Notes: generated by a model not told the origin, from the letters alone. A stretch of 64,000 bases of DNA from Micromonospora solifontis (GCF_003725545.1 NZ_RJLN01000015.1:23164-87163), one strand, 5' to 3'; numbered from the stretch's first letter, positions 24,249-34,468 are shown. Numbers and translations: made by a program.

Positions 24249-27200
24249 ATGCGCCCGCGCCGCCCACTCGCCGCGCTCGCGACCACCGCCGTCGTATCCC
24301 TGACGGCGGTCGGCCTCGCACCCCCCGCGGCCAGCGCCGCGTCCACCGACCTGTTCATCTCGGAGTACGTCGAGGGCTCGTCCAACAACAAGGCGATCGA
24401 GCTCTACAACGGGACCGACGCCCCGGTCGACCTGACCGCCGGCGGCTACCAGCTCCAGTTCTTCTTCAACGGCGCCACCACGTCGACGAACGTCCCGCTG
24501 ACCGGCACCGTCGCCGCCGGTGACGTCTTCGTCTTCGCCGCCTCCTCGGCCGCGCCCGCGATCCTCGCCCAGGCCGACCAGACGTACGGCGGCTCGCTGT
24601 ACAACGGTGACGACGCGATCGTGCTGCGCAAGGGCACGACCGTGGTCGACTCGATCGGGCAGGTCGGCTTCGACCCGGGCACCGAGTGGGGCAGCGGGCT
24701 CACCAGCACCGCCGACAACACCCTGCGCCGGCTTCCCTCGGTGACCGCCGGCGACACCGACCCGGCGGACGCCTTCGACCCGGCCGTGCAGTGGGTCGGT
24801 TTCGCCACCGACACCTTCGACGGGCTGGGCAGTCACACCGTGGACTCCGGCGGCGGTCCGGTCGACCAACCCGCCACCGTGACCTGCGGCGGCACGCTGA
24901 CCGTCGAGGCCGGCGGCACCGCCACCCGCCAGGTCACCGCCACCGACGCCGACGACATGGTCACCGACCTGGCGGTCACCGCGGTCAACCCGGCGCCGGC
25001 CAGCGGCTCGATCAGCCGTACCGCGTTCACCCCGGCCGCCGCGGCCGGCGGCACCGCCACCGCGACGGTGACCGCGACCGGTCTCCCGGCCGGCTCGTAC
25101 GCGGTCACCGTGACCTCGACGGACGCCGACGGCGGCACCGCGACCTGTACGTTCACGGTGCAGGCCACCGCCCTGCTGTCGGTGGGCCAGGTGCAGGGCG
25201 GCGGCGAGCGGTCACCGCTCGCCCCGGCCAGCGGCAACGGCACCAGCTCCGCGCTGTACGACGTGCGCGGCGTGATCACCCAGAAGTCGCTCACCCTCAG
25301 CTCCTCCGGCGCCGACCAGAACGGCTTCTACCTGCAGAGCCGCAAGGGCACCGAGGACGGCGACGCGCTCACCTCGGACGGCATCTTCGTCTTCATGGGC
25401 TCGTTCACCACGCTGATCGGGGGCTACGCCCCGACGGTCGGCGACGAGGTGGTGCTGCGCGGGCGGGTCTCCGAGTACTTCGACCAGACCCAGCTCTCCA
25501 GCACCTCACTGGTCCGCAAGATCGACTCGGGGTTGGACGTGGACGCCGCCGTCCGGGTGGACGACGCGATCCCGCCGGCCGACGCGACCGCCGCCAACCT
25601 GTTCTGGGAGCGGCACGAGGGCGAGCGGATGCGGATCCGCTCCGGCAGCGGCGTCTCCGCCCCGCGGCACATCTACGCCTCCACCGCCGACTCCGAGTTC
25701 TACGTGCTGGACCGCGAGGACCCGATCATGCAGCGGACCGACCCGTACGCCCGCCGGGTGTTCCGGGACGCGCACCCGCTGGACGACATCCCCGGCACCC
25801 TCTTCGACAACGGCAACAACCAGCGCATCCTGATCGGCGCCGGGGGCGTCAAGGCGACCGCCGGTGACGCCCGCGCGCTGCTGCCGGAGGCCCGGACGTA
25901 CGACACGCTGACCGAGGACGCCTACGGCGCCGTCTCGTACGCGTTCAGCAAGTACAGCGTGCAGCCCGAGCAGGTCACCCTGACCGGTGGCGTGGACCCG
26001 TCGGAGAACCACCCACCGCAGCCGGCGAACCGGAACGCCGAGGTCGCGGTCGCCACGTACAACCTGGAGAACCTGTACGACTACCGGGACGACCCGTTCG
26101 ACGGCTGTGACTTCGCCGGCAACCCGGGCTGCGAGGGGGTCAAGCCGCCGTTCGACTACGTGCCGGCCAGCGAGGCGGCCTACACCGCGCGGCTGAACGT
26201 GGAGGCACGGCAGATCGTCAACGCGCTGCACAGCCCCGACCTGGTGCTGGTGCAGGAGGCCGAGGACCAGGACATCTGCTCGGTCACCGGCGGCGTGCTG
26301 GTCTGCGGCACCACCGACAACGCCGACGGCGCGCCGGACACCGTGCAGGAATTGGCGCTGGCCATCGCCGCCAACGGCGGTCCCGCGTACGCGGCGGCGT
26401 ACGACCGGACCGGCGCGGACGCCCGGGGCATCACCTCGGCGTTCCTCTACCGCACGGACCGGCTGACCCTGGCCGCGGCGACCGCCACCGACCCGCTGTT
26501 GGGCACCGCCCCGACGGTCCAGTACCGCTCGGCGGGCCTGCCGTCCAACGCGGACGTGCAGAACCCGAAGGCGTTCAACGCGGTGCTGCCGTCCGACGTG
26601 GACAGCTCCACCGGGGTGGACGGTTCGAACGTCTACACCCGCGCCGCGCAGCTGGCCAAGTTCACCGTGGCGGCGGCCCCCGGCGCGAGCGAGCACTACA
26701 CGCTCTGGGCGGTCAGCAACCACTACTCGTCCGGCCCGGACAGCCGGGTCGGGCAGCGGCGGGAGCAGGCCGCGTACGGGGCCGCGCTGACCCAGGCGAT
26801 CGAGGCGACCGACCGGGACGCCCGGATCATCTACGGCGGTGACCTCAACGTCTTCCCGCGGCCGGACGACCCGATCGCCACCGGGGAGAACCCCACCCCG
26901 TCGGACCAGCTCGGCCCGCTGTACCGGGCCGGCATGCACAACCTGTGGGACGACCTGGCGGCGGACGTGCCGGCGGCGGCCTACTCGTACACCTTCAGCG
27001 GGCAGGCGCAGACGCTGGACAACCTCTTCGTCAACGGAAACCTCCACGACGACCTGGTGCAGGTCCGGGCGGCGCACATCAACGCCGACTACCCGACCGA
27101 GGCCGAGGGCCTGGGCGACCGGGGGGCCAGCGACCACGACCCGCAGGTGGCCCGGTTCCGCTCCCGCGCGTCGCTGAGCGTGGCCGACACCTCGGTGGCC

Positions 27201-27500
27201 GAGGGCAACAAGGGCGACACCACCATGACGTTCACGGTGACCATCTCCCGGCCGCTCTCCGAGCCGGCGCTGATCTGCGCCACCACCTACGGCACCACGG
27301 CATCGGCCGGGTCGGACTACGACGCGTACGTCGGCTGCCGGACCCTGGCCGCCGGCCAGACGTCACTGGCCTTCCCGGTGAGCGTCCGCGGTGACCGGAA
27401 GGTCGAGGCCGACGAGCAGCTCAAGCTGTACGTGGCGGGCGTGCCCGGGCTCCGGCTCGCCGACCCGGTCGGCGTCGGGACCATCCTGAACGACGACTGA
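24249..27500 (+). CDS. Large secreted ExeM/NucH-type endonuclease with LTD and Calx-beta domains
   Basis: 1083 residues; GTGGAGG lies six bases before the ATG. A Sec signal peptide covers about 1-31 (PPAASA). A lamin-tail domain spans 32-200 (DLFISEYVEGSSNNKAIELYN). An OB-like segment follows near 310-560. An endonuclease/exonuclease/phosphatase domain spans about 595-970 (VAVATYNLENLYDY, LVLVQEAEDQDIC, GGDLNVFP and ASDHDPQVARF), with catalytic Glu, Asp and His in place. A Calx-beta-like domain ends the protein (SVAEGNKGDTTMTFTV). It would degrade extracellular DNA for nutrient or phosphate gain. The gene is monocistronic. Confidence 0.92.
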   Translation: MRPRRPLAALATTAVVSLTAVGLAPPAASAASTDLFISEYVEGSSNNKAIELYNGTDAPVDLTAGGYQLQFFFNGATTSTNVPLTGTVAAGDVFVFAASSAAPAILAQADQTYGGSLYNGDDAIVLRKGTTVVDSIGQVGFDPGTEWGSGLTSTADNTLRRLPSVTAGDTDPADAFDPAVQWVGFATDTFDGLGSHTVDSGGGPVDQPATVTCGGTLTVEAGGTATRQVTATDADDMVTDLAVTAVNPAPASGSISRTAFTPAAAAGGTATATVTATGLPAGSYAVTVTSTDADGGTATCTFTVQATALLSVGQVQGGGERSPLAPASGNGTSSALYDVRGVITQKSLTLSSSGADQNGFYLQSRKGTEDGDALTSDGIFVFMGSFTTLIGGYAPTVGDEVVLRGRVSEYFDQTQLSSTSLVRKIDSGLDVDAAVRVDDAIPPADATAANLFWERHEGERMRIRSGSGVSAPRHIYASTADSEFYVLDREDPIMQRTDPYARRVFRDAHPLDDIPGTLFDNGNNQRILIGAGGVKATAGDARALLPEARTYDTLTEDAYGAVSYAFSKYSVQPEQVTLTGGVDPSENHPPQPANRNAEVAVATYNLENLYDYRDDPFDGCDFAGNPGCEGVKPPFDYVPASEAAYTARLNVEARQIVNALHSPDLVLVQEAEDQDICSVTGGVLVCGTTDNADGAPDTVQELALAIAANGGPAYAAAYDRTGADARGITSAFLYRTDRLTLAAATATDPLLGTAPTVQYRSAGLPSNADVQNPKAFNAVLPSDVDSSTGVDGSNVYTRAAQLAKFTVAAAPGASEHYTLWAVSNHYSSGPDSRVGQRREQAAYGAALTQAIEATDRDARIIYGGDLNVFPRPDDPIATGENPTPSDQLGPLYRAGMHNLWDDLAADVPAAAYSYTFSGQAQTLDNLFVNGNLHDDLVQVRAAHINADYPTEAEGLGDRGASDHDPQVARFRSRASLSVADTSVAEGNKGDTTMTFTVTISRPLSEPALICATTYGTTASAGSDYDAYVGCRTLAAGQTSLAFPVSVRGDRKVEADEQLKLYVAGVPGLRLADPVGVGTILNDD

Positions 27501-27557
27501 CGCCCCCGTCCCCGTTGCGGCCCGTCGCCCGGCTCACCAGCCGGGCGGCGGGCCGCT

Positions 27558-28067
27558 TCAGTAGCTCCAGCGCCACCGGCGGGGATCCGGCGGGGGCGGC
27601 GTGGCGCGGTACTTCGCCACCCGCACCTCCCACTGGCTCCGTCGCCGCCGCTCCTCGACGTCGATCGGGCACCGGTGGAACGTCTCCGGCGGGCGGGCCA
27701 GTCCGTAGATGTCGGCCCACCACTCCCCCGGCTCCGGGTCGATGATCACCTTCAGGTGTGACGGGTAGCGACGGCCGGCGCCGTCGCGGATGCCCTCCCA
27801 GTCGGCCATCGGCTGGATCACCCGGCCGTCCTGGTCGACCAGGGCGAGGTAGAGACCGGCGGCGCCGAAGATCCGCTCGAGCACACGCAGACTCGGCGTC
27901 AGCTCACCGGACTCGACGCGACCGATGGTGGAGGGCGCGACCCGGGCGAACCTCGCCATCTGGCGCTGGCCCAAGCCGACCCGGCGCCGGGCCTGGCGGA
28001 CCAGCCCGGCGATGGGAAAGGGGCCGATGGTCGGCCCGGTAGGTCGTGGTGCGAACACGGAAGCCAT
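27558..28067 (-). CDS. XRE-family HTH regulator
   Basis: 169 residues from ATG 28067. The frame extends 33 codons upstream, but that part is a Cys/Pro/Gln repeat produced by a tandem CCTGTGGACAG sequence and is not credible. Residues 18-75 form the HTH: RVGLGQRQMARFARVAPSTIGRVESGELTPSLRVLERI. The C-terminal 90 residues include EWWADIYGLARPPETFHRCP and a basic tail, probably a sensor or dimer domain. Targets are unknown. Confidence 0.82.
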   Translation of the reverse strand: MASVFAPRPTGPTIGPFPIAGLVRQARRRVGLGQRQMARFARVAPSTIGRVESGELTPSLRVLERIFGAAGLYLALVDQDGRVIQPMADWEGIRDGAGRRYPSHLKVIIDPEPGEWWADIYGLARPPETFHRCPIDVEERRRRSQWEVRVAKYRATPPPPDPRRWRWSY

Positions 28068-28385
28068 CCCCGAACCCTGGCCGGCCGGCCACCGCGGCGA
28101 CAACCCCTGTGGACAGCCCTGTGGACAGCGCTCCGGGCAGCACCCCGGGCGCTGTCTTCGCCGCACCGGGACACCCCTTCGCCACGCCTTTGCTCTGCTT
28201 CAACGGACGCAACAGTGGAACGCTCCCAGTGTCGCGTGCGTTGAAGCAGAGCAAAGCGCGTCGAGCGGGTGGTGCCGACCACGTGCGACGTGGGCGGTCG
28301 CCCGGCTGCGGTGCCGATGGCGCCGCCCGGAGGCGAGGCACGGCGAAGGGAAGCGGCGGGGGCGATGCGCCCCCGCCGGCCGCGA
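28068..28385. other. 318-bp intergenic region with a long hairpin repeat
   Basis: Between the XRE gene and hemB I see no gene. It contains the direct repeat CCTGTGGACAG (twice, about 28108-28130) and the hairpin at 28188-28256. The remainder is GC-rich without recognisable signals. Confidence 0.6.
28188..28256. repeat. 69-bp hairpin repeat, 18-bp perfect arms
   Basis: CTTTGCTCTGCTTCAACG (28188-28205) pairs perfectly with 28239-28256. The inner sequence also pairs partly (GACGCAACAGTGG with CCAGTGTCGCGTG), making a long cruciform. It looks like a REP-type mobile intergenic repeat and lies downstream of hemB, so it may also act as a terminator. Confidence 0.75.
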
Positions 28386-29369
28386 TCAGTAGCGCTGGCG
28401 CAGCAGCTGGGCGGCCTCGACCGCCCAGTAGGTGAGGATGATCTGCGCGCCGGCCCGCCGGATCGAGGTGAGCGTCTCCAGCATCACCCGCTCCCGGTCG
28501 ATCCAACCGTTCGCGGCGGCCGCCTCGACCGTCGCGTACTCACCGGAGACCTGGTAGGCGGCGACCGGGACGTCCACCGCGGCCCGGACCGCGGACACCA
28601 CGTCGAGGTACGGCAGGGCCGGCTTGACCATCACCAGGTCGGCGCCCTCGGCGACGTCCAGCTCGACCTCGCGCAGCGACTCGCGCAGGTTCGCCGGGTC
28701 CTGCTGGTAGGCGCGCCGGTCGCCCTCCAGCGCCGACTCGACGGCGTCCCGGAACGGGCCGAAGAAGGCGGAGGCGTACTTCACCGCGTACGCGAGCACC
28801 GAGACGTCCTGGTGGCCGGCGGCGTCCAGGGCCCGGCGGACGACGCCCACCTGGCCGTCCATCATCCCGGACGGCCCGACCATGTGGACCCCGGCGTCGG
28901 CCTGGGCGACCGCCATCCGGGCGTACGCCTCCAGCGTGGCGTCGTTGTCCACCGCACCGTCCGGGGTGAGCAGGCCACAGTGCCCGTGCGAGGTGAACTC
29001 GTCCAGGCAGAGGTCACTCATCACCACGGTGGCGTCGCCGACCTCGGCGATCACGTCGCGGATGGCGACGTTGAGGATGCCGTCCGGGTCGATGCCGCCC
29101 GAGCCGGTCTCGTCCTTCCGCGTCGGCACCCCGAAGAGCATGATGCCGCCCACGCCCGCCTGGACCGCCTCGACGGCGGCCTTGCGCAGCGAGTCCCGGG
29201 AGTGCTGGAGCACCCCCGGGAGCGACGCCACGGCGCGCGGCTCCGTCAGCCCCTCCTTGACGAACATCGGCAGGACCAGCTCTGCCGGGTCGACGCGGGT
29301 CTCGGAGACCAGCCGCCGCACGGCCGCGTTACGGCGCAGCCGGCGGGGCCGGATCTCGGGGTACGGCAT
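28386..29369 (-). CDS. hemB: Delta-aminolevulinic acid dehydratase (porphobilinogen synthase)
   Basis: 327 residues, normal length; AGGAGG five bases before the ATG. It condenses two 5-aminolevulinate molecules to porphobilinogen in the cytoplasm. The Schiff-base lysine lies in [11 protein letters not shown] and the second active-site lysine in [16 protein letters not shown]. The metal-binding segment reads [14 protein letters not shown]; the middle cysteine of the Zn-type DxCxCxxYTxHGHCG motif is replaced, suggesting a mixed or Mg-type site. It is the last gene of rex-hemA-hemC-hemD-hemB, starting 17 bp after the hemD stop. Confidence 0.96.
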   Translation of the reverse strand: MPYPEIRPRRLRRNAAVRRLVSETRVDPAELVLPMFVKEGLTEPRAVASLPGVLQHSRDSLRKAAVEAVQAGVGGIMLFGVPTRKDETGSGGIDPDGILNVAIRDVIAEVGDATVVMSDLCLDEFTSHGHCGLLTPDGAVDNDATLEAYARMAVAQADAGVHMVGPSGMMDGQVGVVRRALDAAGHQDVSVLAYAVKYASAFFGPFRDAVESALEGDRRAYQQDPANLRESLREVELDVAEGADLVMVKPALPYLDVVSAVRAAVDVPVAAYQVSGEYATVEAAAANGWIDRERVMLETLTSIRRAGAQIILTYWAVEAAQLLRQRY

Positions 29370-29386
29370 GACGAGCCTCCTGACGA

Positions 29387-30967
29387 CTAGCGGAACCTCA
29401 GGGCGGTCGGGCCCTGCACCTTCGAGCCGCGGCGCTGCTTGGCCGGCATGGCGGCCAGCTTCTCGCGCAGCTCGACGGCGTAGGCGGCGAGCGCCTCCAC
29501 CAGGTCGGGCACCGAGGCGTGCTGAGGCTGCACGTCGACCCGCAGGCCGAACTCCGTCGCGGTCTCCGCCGTCTTGGGCCCGATGACAGCAACCACGGTA
29601 CGCGCGTGCGGCTTCCCGGCGATGCCGACCAGGTTCCGCACCGTGGAGGACGAGGTGAAGAGCACCGCGTCGAACCCGCCCGACTTGATCGCGTCGCGGA
29701 TCTCGGCCGGCGGCGGGGCCGCCCGGACGGTCCGGTACGCGGTCACGTCGTCGACCTCCCAGCCCCGCTCGGTGAGCCCGGCGGCGAGGGTCTCGGTGGC
29801 GATGTCGGCGCGCGGCAGCAGCACCCGGCCGACCGGGTCGAGGATCTCGTCGTGCGGCGAGAACTCGGCGAGCAGGCCCTCAGAGGACTGCTCCCCGGAC
29901 GGGATCAGCTCCGGCTGGATGCCGAAGGCGCGCACCGCGTCGGCGGTCGCCTCACCGATGCAGGCGATCTTGACGCCACCGAAGTGCCGGGCGTCCAGGC
30001 CGTGCTCGGCGAACTTCTCCCAGACCGCGCGGACCGCGTTCACCGACGTGAAGATCACCCAGGCGTACCGGCCGTCGACCAGGCCCTTGACCGCCCGCTC
30101 CATCTGGGCGGGGGTACGCGGCGGCTCGACCGCGATGGTCGGCACCTCGCACGGGATCGCCCCGTACGCGCGCAGCCGCGCGCTCATCGCCCCGGCCTGC
30201 TCCTTGGTACGCGGGACGAGCACCTTCCAGCCGTACAGCGGGCGGTTCTCCCACCAGCTCAGCTTGTCCCGCTGGCCGACGCCCTCGCCGAGGGTGAGCA
30301 CCACCCGGCCGGTGAAGCCGAGCGCCGCCGCGACGAAGGAGTCCACGGTCGACGTGGTGGTGTACTGCGTCTCGCCGGTGCCGTCGCCGGTCACCCCGAC
30401 GCCGGTGGTGCCGTCCACCCCGGCGGCCAGCAGGCCGTCCCGGACGGCGGCCAGGTCGCCGGCGTCCACGGCCAGGGCCAGCGAGCCCCGGGCGACGGCC
30501 GCCGCGAGGGCGTCGAAGTCCAGCGTGCTGACGTCCTCGACGTCGGCGGCGGTCCGCACCCCCGGCAGCGGCACGCCCGCGTAGGTGGCCACGCCCTCGG
30601 CCTGGCCGATGCCCGGCACCACCTCGAAGTGCGCGGCGGTACGCGCCACCGCCTGCACCTCCTTGACCACCGAGTCGTGGCCGAACGGGTCCCCGGCGAC
30701 CAGGTGCACCGCGTTCTGCCCGGCGCGGGCCGCGGAGATCAGCACCTTCGCCACGTCCCCGGGTACGCCCTCGGCGGGGCTGAACTCGGCGTCGGACCTG
30801 GCCTGGGCGCGGACGTGCTCGAGCAGCGACTCGGGGACTCCCCGGTCGTACACCACCTGGTCGGCGTCGACCAGGGCGTCCAGCGCCCGGCGGGTCAGCA
30901 GGCCCGGGTCGCCGGGACCGGCCCCGACGAACGCGATTCGGCCTACGGGCTTACGGGTGCGGGTCAT
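29387..30967 (-). CDS. hemD: Fused uroporphyrinogen-III C-methyltransferase and uroporphyrinogen-III synthase
   Basis: 526 residues in two parts. Residues 9-245 are a CobA-like SAM-dependent methyltransferase ([47 protein letters not shown]). Residues 255-500 are a HemD domain ([47 protein letters not shown]). The fusion is usual in actinomycetes. It closes hydroxymethylbilane to uroporphyrinogen III and can then methylate it toward sirohaem or B12. The CobA part departs from the canonical motifs in places, so methylation is less certain than synthase activity. The start overlaps the hemC stop by four bases. Confidence 0.94.
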   Translation of the reverse strand: MTRTRKPVGRIAFVGAGPGDPGLLTRRALDALVDADQVVYDRGVPESLLEHVRAQARSDAEFSPAEGVPGDVAKVLISAARAGQNAVHLVAGDPFGHDSVVKEVQAVARTAAHFEVVPGIGQAEGVATYAGVPLPGVRTAADVEDVSTLDFDALAAAVARGSLALAVDAGDLAAVRDGLLAAGVDGTTGVGVTGDGTGETQYTTTSTVDSFVAAALGFTGRVVLTLGEGVGQRDKLSWWENRPLYGWKVLVPRTKEQAGAMSARLRAYGAIPCEVPTIAVEPPRTPAQMERAVKGLVDGRYAWVIFTSVNAVRAVWEKFAEHGLDARHFGGVKIACIGEATADAVRAFGIQPELIPSGEQSSEGLLAEFSPHDEILDPVGRVLLPRADIATETLAAGLTERGWEVDDVTAYRTVRAAPPPAEIRDAIKSGGFDAVLFTSSSTVRNLVGIAGKPHARTVVAVIGPKTAETATEFGLRVDVQPQHASVPDLVEALAAYAVELREKLAAMPAKQRRGSKVQGPTALRFR

Positions 30968-31932
30968 TCTGTGCTCCCAAATTGCTGGGTCCCCGGGCCG
31001 GCGTGAGCTTCTTGGCCGAGGATCGAGTCGGCGCCGAGGTCGAGGAGTTCGGCGGCGAGTGCCTTGCCGATCTCCGCCGCGTCGGCGGGCGTTCCGGTGC
31101 GGGACAGCCGGAGGTCACGGGTACCGTCCGGGCTGATCACCGCCCCGCGCAGGTAAATCTCCTCGCCGGCATCACCCTCGGCGAGTTCGCCGTAGGCGGC
31201 GACGGGCGCGCTGCACCCGGCCTCCAGGGTGGCCAGCAATGCCCGCTCCGCGATGACCGCGGCGCGGGACGGTGCGTGGTCGAGCACCGCGAGCAGCTCG
31301 ACCAGATCCTGATCGTCGATCCGGCACTCCACCGCCAGCGCGCCCTGGGCGGGCGCGGGCAGCATCAGCATCGGATCGAGGGTCTCGGTGATCACGTCGG
31401 CCCGGCCGAGCCGGTTGAGCCCGGCCCGGGCCAGCACGACGGCGTCGAGGTCAGCGTCCGGGCCGAGCACCCGGCCGAGCCGGGTGTCGACGTTGCCCCG
31501 GATCGGGCTGACCTCCAGCTGCATGCCCAACGCGTGCAACTGGGCGATCCGGCGCAGCGCGCCGGTGCCGACCCGCGCGCCGGGCGGCAGCTCGGCGAGG
31601 GTCCGCCCGTCCCGGGCGACCAGCGCGTCCCGGGGGTCCTGCCGCTGCGGCACCGCCGCGATGTGCAGGCCGGGGGCCGCCGCGGTGGGCAGGTCCTTGT
31701 ACGAGTGGACGGCGAAGTCGATGGTGCCGGCGGTCAGCGCGTCCCGCAGCGCGGAGACGAAGACGCCGACGCCGAGCCGGTGCACCGGGGCCGAGGAGCG
31801 GTCGCCGGCGGTCACCACCTCGACCAGCTCGACCGGGCGGCCGGTGGCCGCGGTGAGGGCCTCGGCGACGTGGCCGGACTGGGCCATCGCCAGGGCGCTG
31901 CCCCGGGTGCCGAGGCGCAGGGGGGCGGTCAT
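30964..31932 (-). CDS. hemC: Porphobilinogen deaminase (hydroxymethylbilane synthase)
   Basis: 322 residues. The ATG has GGAGG six bases upstream. It polymerises four porphobilinogens to hydroxymethylbilane. LRLGTRGSALAMAQ opens the protein. KDLPT with the catalytic Asp neighbourhood (FAVHSYKDLP) and LEAGCSAPVAAYGE, whose cysteine carries the dipyrromethane cofactor, are intact. It lies between hemA (four-base overlap) and hemD (four-base overlap), so the three are translationally coupled. Confidence 0.96.
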   Translation of the reverse strand: MTAPLRLGTRGSALAMAQSGHVAEALTAATGRPVELVEVVTAGDRSSAPVHRLGVGVFVSALRDALTAGTIDFAVHSYKDLPTAAAPGLHIAAVPQRQDPRDALVARDGRTLAELPPGARVGTGALRRIAQLHALGMQLEVSPIRGNVDTRLGRVLGPDADLDAVVLARAGLNRLGRADVITETLDPMLMLPAPAQGALAVECRIDDQDLVELLAVLDHAPSRAAVIAERALLATLEAGCSAPVAAYGELAEGDAGEEIYLRGAVISPDGTRDLRLSRTGTPADAAEIGKALAAELLDLGADSILGQEAHAGPGTQQFGSTE

Positions 31933-33311
31933 CGCGCACCTCCGGTGGGCGGGACGTCTGCGGCGTCGAACGACGGACGGCCCTCGACGGTGACGCCGTC
32001 CGGCTCGACCACATCGGGAACGGTGTCGACCGGGGAGGTCTGCGGGACCTCCAGGTCGAACAGCTCGCGCAGCAGGGCGGCGTACTGGTCGCCGCCCGGC
32101 TCGGCGGCGAGCTGGCGGACCCGTACGGTCGGCTGGTGCAGCAGGCGCTGCACCACCCGGTGCACGGTGCGGGCGACCTCGGCGCGCTGGTCGTCGCTGA
32201 GGTCCGGACGGCGCTGGGCGAGCCGGCGCAGCTCGGCGGTGACCACGTCGTCGGCGCGCCCGCGCAGCGCGGCGACGGTGGGCGCCACGTCGGCGCCGCG
32301 CAGCCAGCTGAGGAACGCCTCGACCTCGCCGGTCACGATCCGGGTCACCTCGGCGGCGTCGGCGGCGGCCGGGCCGTCGGCGAGGATCGCGGCCATCCGG
32401 TCGATGTCGATCACCTCGACGCCCGCCAGCGCGGCCACGCCCTCCTCGACGTCCCGCGGGACGGCCAGGTCGAGCAGGACCAGCGGGCCGCGGTCGGCGT
32501 CCCGCCGGGCCAGCGCCCGGGTCACCACGTCCCGGGTGAGGACCGGCTCGGTGGCCGCGGTGGCGGCCACCACGACGTCCACCGTGGAGAGCGCCTCGAC
32601 CAGTCCGGCCATCGGTACGGCGCTGGCGCCGTACGACTCGGCCAGCCGGACGGCCCGCTCGGCGCCCCGGTTGGTGACCGTGAGCGGCCCGGCGCCCAGC
32701 CGGGAGAGGGTGGCCACGCTCAGCGACCCCATCGCGCCGGCGCCGACCACCATGGCGGGTCGGCCGGTCAGGTCGCCGTCGAGCAGCTCGGCGGCCAGGT
32801 CGAGGGCGGCGCTGACCACGCTCTGGCCGGCCCGGTCGATGTTGGTCTCGGCGTGGGCCCGCTTACCCACCCGCAGCGCCTGCTGCATCAGCTCGTGCAG
32901 CAGCCGGCCGGCGGAGTCGGCCCCGGCGGCCGAGTGGTACGCGTCCCGGAGTTGGCCGAGGATCTGCGCCTCGCCGACCACCATCGAGTCGAGCCCGGCC
33001 GCGACCCGGAAGACGTGGTCCACGGCCGCCGCGTCGTAGTGCACGTAGAGGTGGTTGGCGAGCGCCGCGGGCGGGCAGGCGGCCTGCTCGGCCAGGACGG
33101 CGCAGATGTCTCCGAGGCCGCCGTGGAACCCGGACACGGCCGCGTACACCTCCACCCGGTTGCAGGTGGAGACGAGCACGGCCTCGGCGACGTACGGCTG
33201 GGCGACCAGGCGGTCCAGGGTGCGGGTGAGGTCCGCGGGCGGGACCGCCAGCTGCTCCAGCGTCGCCACCGGGGCGGTGCGGTAGGACGCGCCGACGACG
33301 AGCAGTTTCAC
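31929..33311 (-). CDS. hemA: Glutamyl-tRNA reductase
   Basis: 460 residues from GTG 33311, which overlaps the rex stop as GTGA; GGAGG lies 10 bases upstream inside rex. It reduces glutamyl-tRNA to glutamate-1-semialdehyde, the committed step of C5 tetrapyrrole synthesis. GASYRTAPV opens the catalytic domain, LVSTCNRVEVYA holds the nucleophilic cysteine, VVGEAQILGQL follows, and VVGAGAMG is the NADPH loop. The C-terminal 120 residues are the helical dimerisation domain. It is under Rex control through the upstream operator. Confidence 0.96.
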   Translation of the reverse strand: MKLLVVGASYRTAPVATLEQLAVPPADLTRTLDRLVAQPYVAEAVLVSTCNRVEVYAAVSGFHGGLGDICAVLAEQAACPPAALANHLYVHYDAAAVDHVFRVAAGLDSMVVGEAQILGQLRDAYHSAAGADSAGRLLHELMQQALRVGKRAHAETNIDRAGQSVVSAALDLAAELLDGDLTGRPAMVVGAGAMGSLSVATLSRLGAGPLTVTNRGAERAVRLAESYGASAVPMAGLVEALSTVDVVVAATAATEPVLTRDVVTRALARRDADRGPLVLLDLAVPRDVEEGVAALAGVEVIDIDRMAAILADGPAAADAAEVTRIVTGEVEAFLSWLRGADVAPTVAALRGRADDVVTAELRRLAQRRPDLSDDQRAEVARTVHRVVQRLLHQPTVRVRQLAAEPGGDQYAALLRELFDLEVPQTSPVDTVPDVVEPDGVTVEGRPSFDAADVPPTGGAR

Positions 33312-34078
33312 GTGCCGATCGCCTCCTGGGTGTCGGTGGCCGCGAGCCCGCCGGGCAGGGCGGTGAGGGCGGACCCGCCGGTGGCGGGGAGCGCGGTCAG
33401 CGACGCCTTGCGGTGCTCGTGGAAGGACAGGATCTGCAGCTCGATCGCGAGGTCGACCTTGCGCACGTCGACCCCCTCCGGAACCGAGAGTACGCACGGA
33501 GCGAAGTTGAGGATGCTCGTCACGCCGACGGCGACGAGCTGATCCGCCACCGCCTGGGCGGCCGGCGCCGGGGTGGCGATCACGCCGATCGAGATCGACT
33601 CCTCGGCGGCGACCCGGGGCAGCTCGTCGATGTGCCGGACGACCAGGCCGTTGATCTCCTCCCCGACCCGTTCCGGATCGGCGTCCAGCAGCGCGGCGAT
33701 CCGGAAGCCGCGGCTGGCGAAGCCGTCGTAGCCGGCCAGGGCGTGACCGAGATTACCCACGCCGACCAGCGCGACGGCCCGCCGCTGGGTGAGCCCGAGC
33801 ACGAACTCGATCTGGTCGACCAGCAGCCCGACGTCGTAGCCGACGCCGCGGGTGCCGTACGAGCCGAGGTGGGAGAGGTCCTTGCGCAGCTTCGCCGAGT
33901 TCACCCCGGCGGCGTTGGCCAGCCCTTCGCTGGAGACCGTCTCGTGGCCGGCCTCGGCGAGCGCGTGCAGCGCACGGAGGTATTCCGGCAGCCGTGCCAC
34001 GGTCGCCTCGGGCAGGTCCGGAAGCGCCGGTACGGCACCGGCGCGGCCGGGCGCGCCAGGGTGACGGTGCTGACTCAT
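33308..34078 (-). CDS. rex: Redox-sensing transcriptional repressor Rex
   Basis: 256 residues from ATG 34078; the frame runs 61 codons further upstream through its own promoter and is not coding there. The winged-helix DNA-binding domain covers about 25-100 (TVSSEGLANAAGVNSAKLRKDLSHLGSYG in two parts). The Rossmann fold begins VALVGVGNLGHALAGY near 108. Rex senses the NADH/NAD+ ratio and represses respiration and haem genes. It leads the hem operon, the arrangement well known in Streptomyces. The C-terminal 35 residues are Ala/Gly/Thr-rich and probably disordered. Confidence 0.96.
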   Translation of the reverse strand: MSQHRHPGAPGRAGAVPALPDLPEATVARLPEYLRALHALAEAGHETVSSEGLANAAGVNSAKLRKDLSHLGSYGTRGVGYDVGLLVDQIEFVLGLTQRRAVALVGVGNLGHALAGYDGFASRGFRIAALLDADPERVGEEINGLVVRHIDELPRVAAEESISIGVIATPAPAAQAVADQLVAVGVTSILNFAPCVLSVPEGVDVRKVDLAIELQILSFHEHRKASLTALPATGGSALTALPGGLAATDTQEAIGT

Positions 34079-34186
34079 GAGACTCCGTGCGGTGCGATCC
34101 TCGACCAGCGACGGTGGCCGGTCGTTCCGGGACTCCCGCTGGCGACCGATGTTGCCGGCTGTGCTAGCAGGGCGCGTCGGAACTAC

Positions 34187-34215
34187 AGAGTAGGCGCTTG
34201 TGAAGACGTGCACAA
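34187..34215 (-). promoter_or_regulatory. Predicted rex-hem promoter
   Basis: On the minus strand TTGTGC (34215-34210) and TACTCT (34192-34187) are separated by exactly 17 bp. The Rex operator overlaps the -35 element and spacer, so binding would exclude RNA polymerase. Confidence 0.7.
34198..34215. promoter_or_regulatory. Rex operator
   Basis: TTGTGAAGACGTGCACAA has 5-bp perfect arms (TTGTG and CACAA) and matches the known actinobacterial Rex consensus TTGTGAACGTTTTCACAA except in the central spacer and one inner position. It lies about 120 bp upstream of rex. Confidence 0.85.
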
Positions 34216-34468
34216 ATCGCGATCTTGCTGGCCCGCGACGCGCCTCCACCTGCACCTCCACCCCGACAAGATCGATAGACCGCGCTCCCTCGGCGCCGCT
34301 CGGCGATTATTGCTCAATCCCGACTTCTCTGACCAATCGCGCGCGGTCGACTGCGCTGTGTCACGGCCCGGGGAGGCGCGGATCACCCCCGGGGTAGGGA
34401 CAACCCCACCCCGGAGAGGCCCGCAAACGGGATGGGGCCGGAGCGGTGCGGGCCCATAGCCTCGGAGC

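Noticed and set aside
28068..28166. 33-codon extension of the XRE regulator
   Set aside because: It is a translated tandem DNA repeat rich in Cys/Pro/Gln, without a ribosome binding site.
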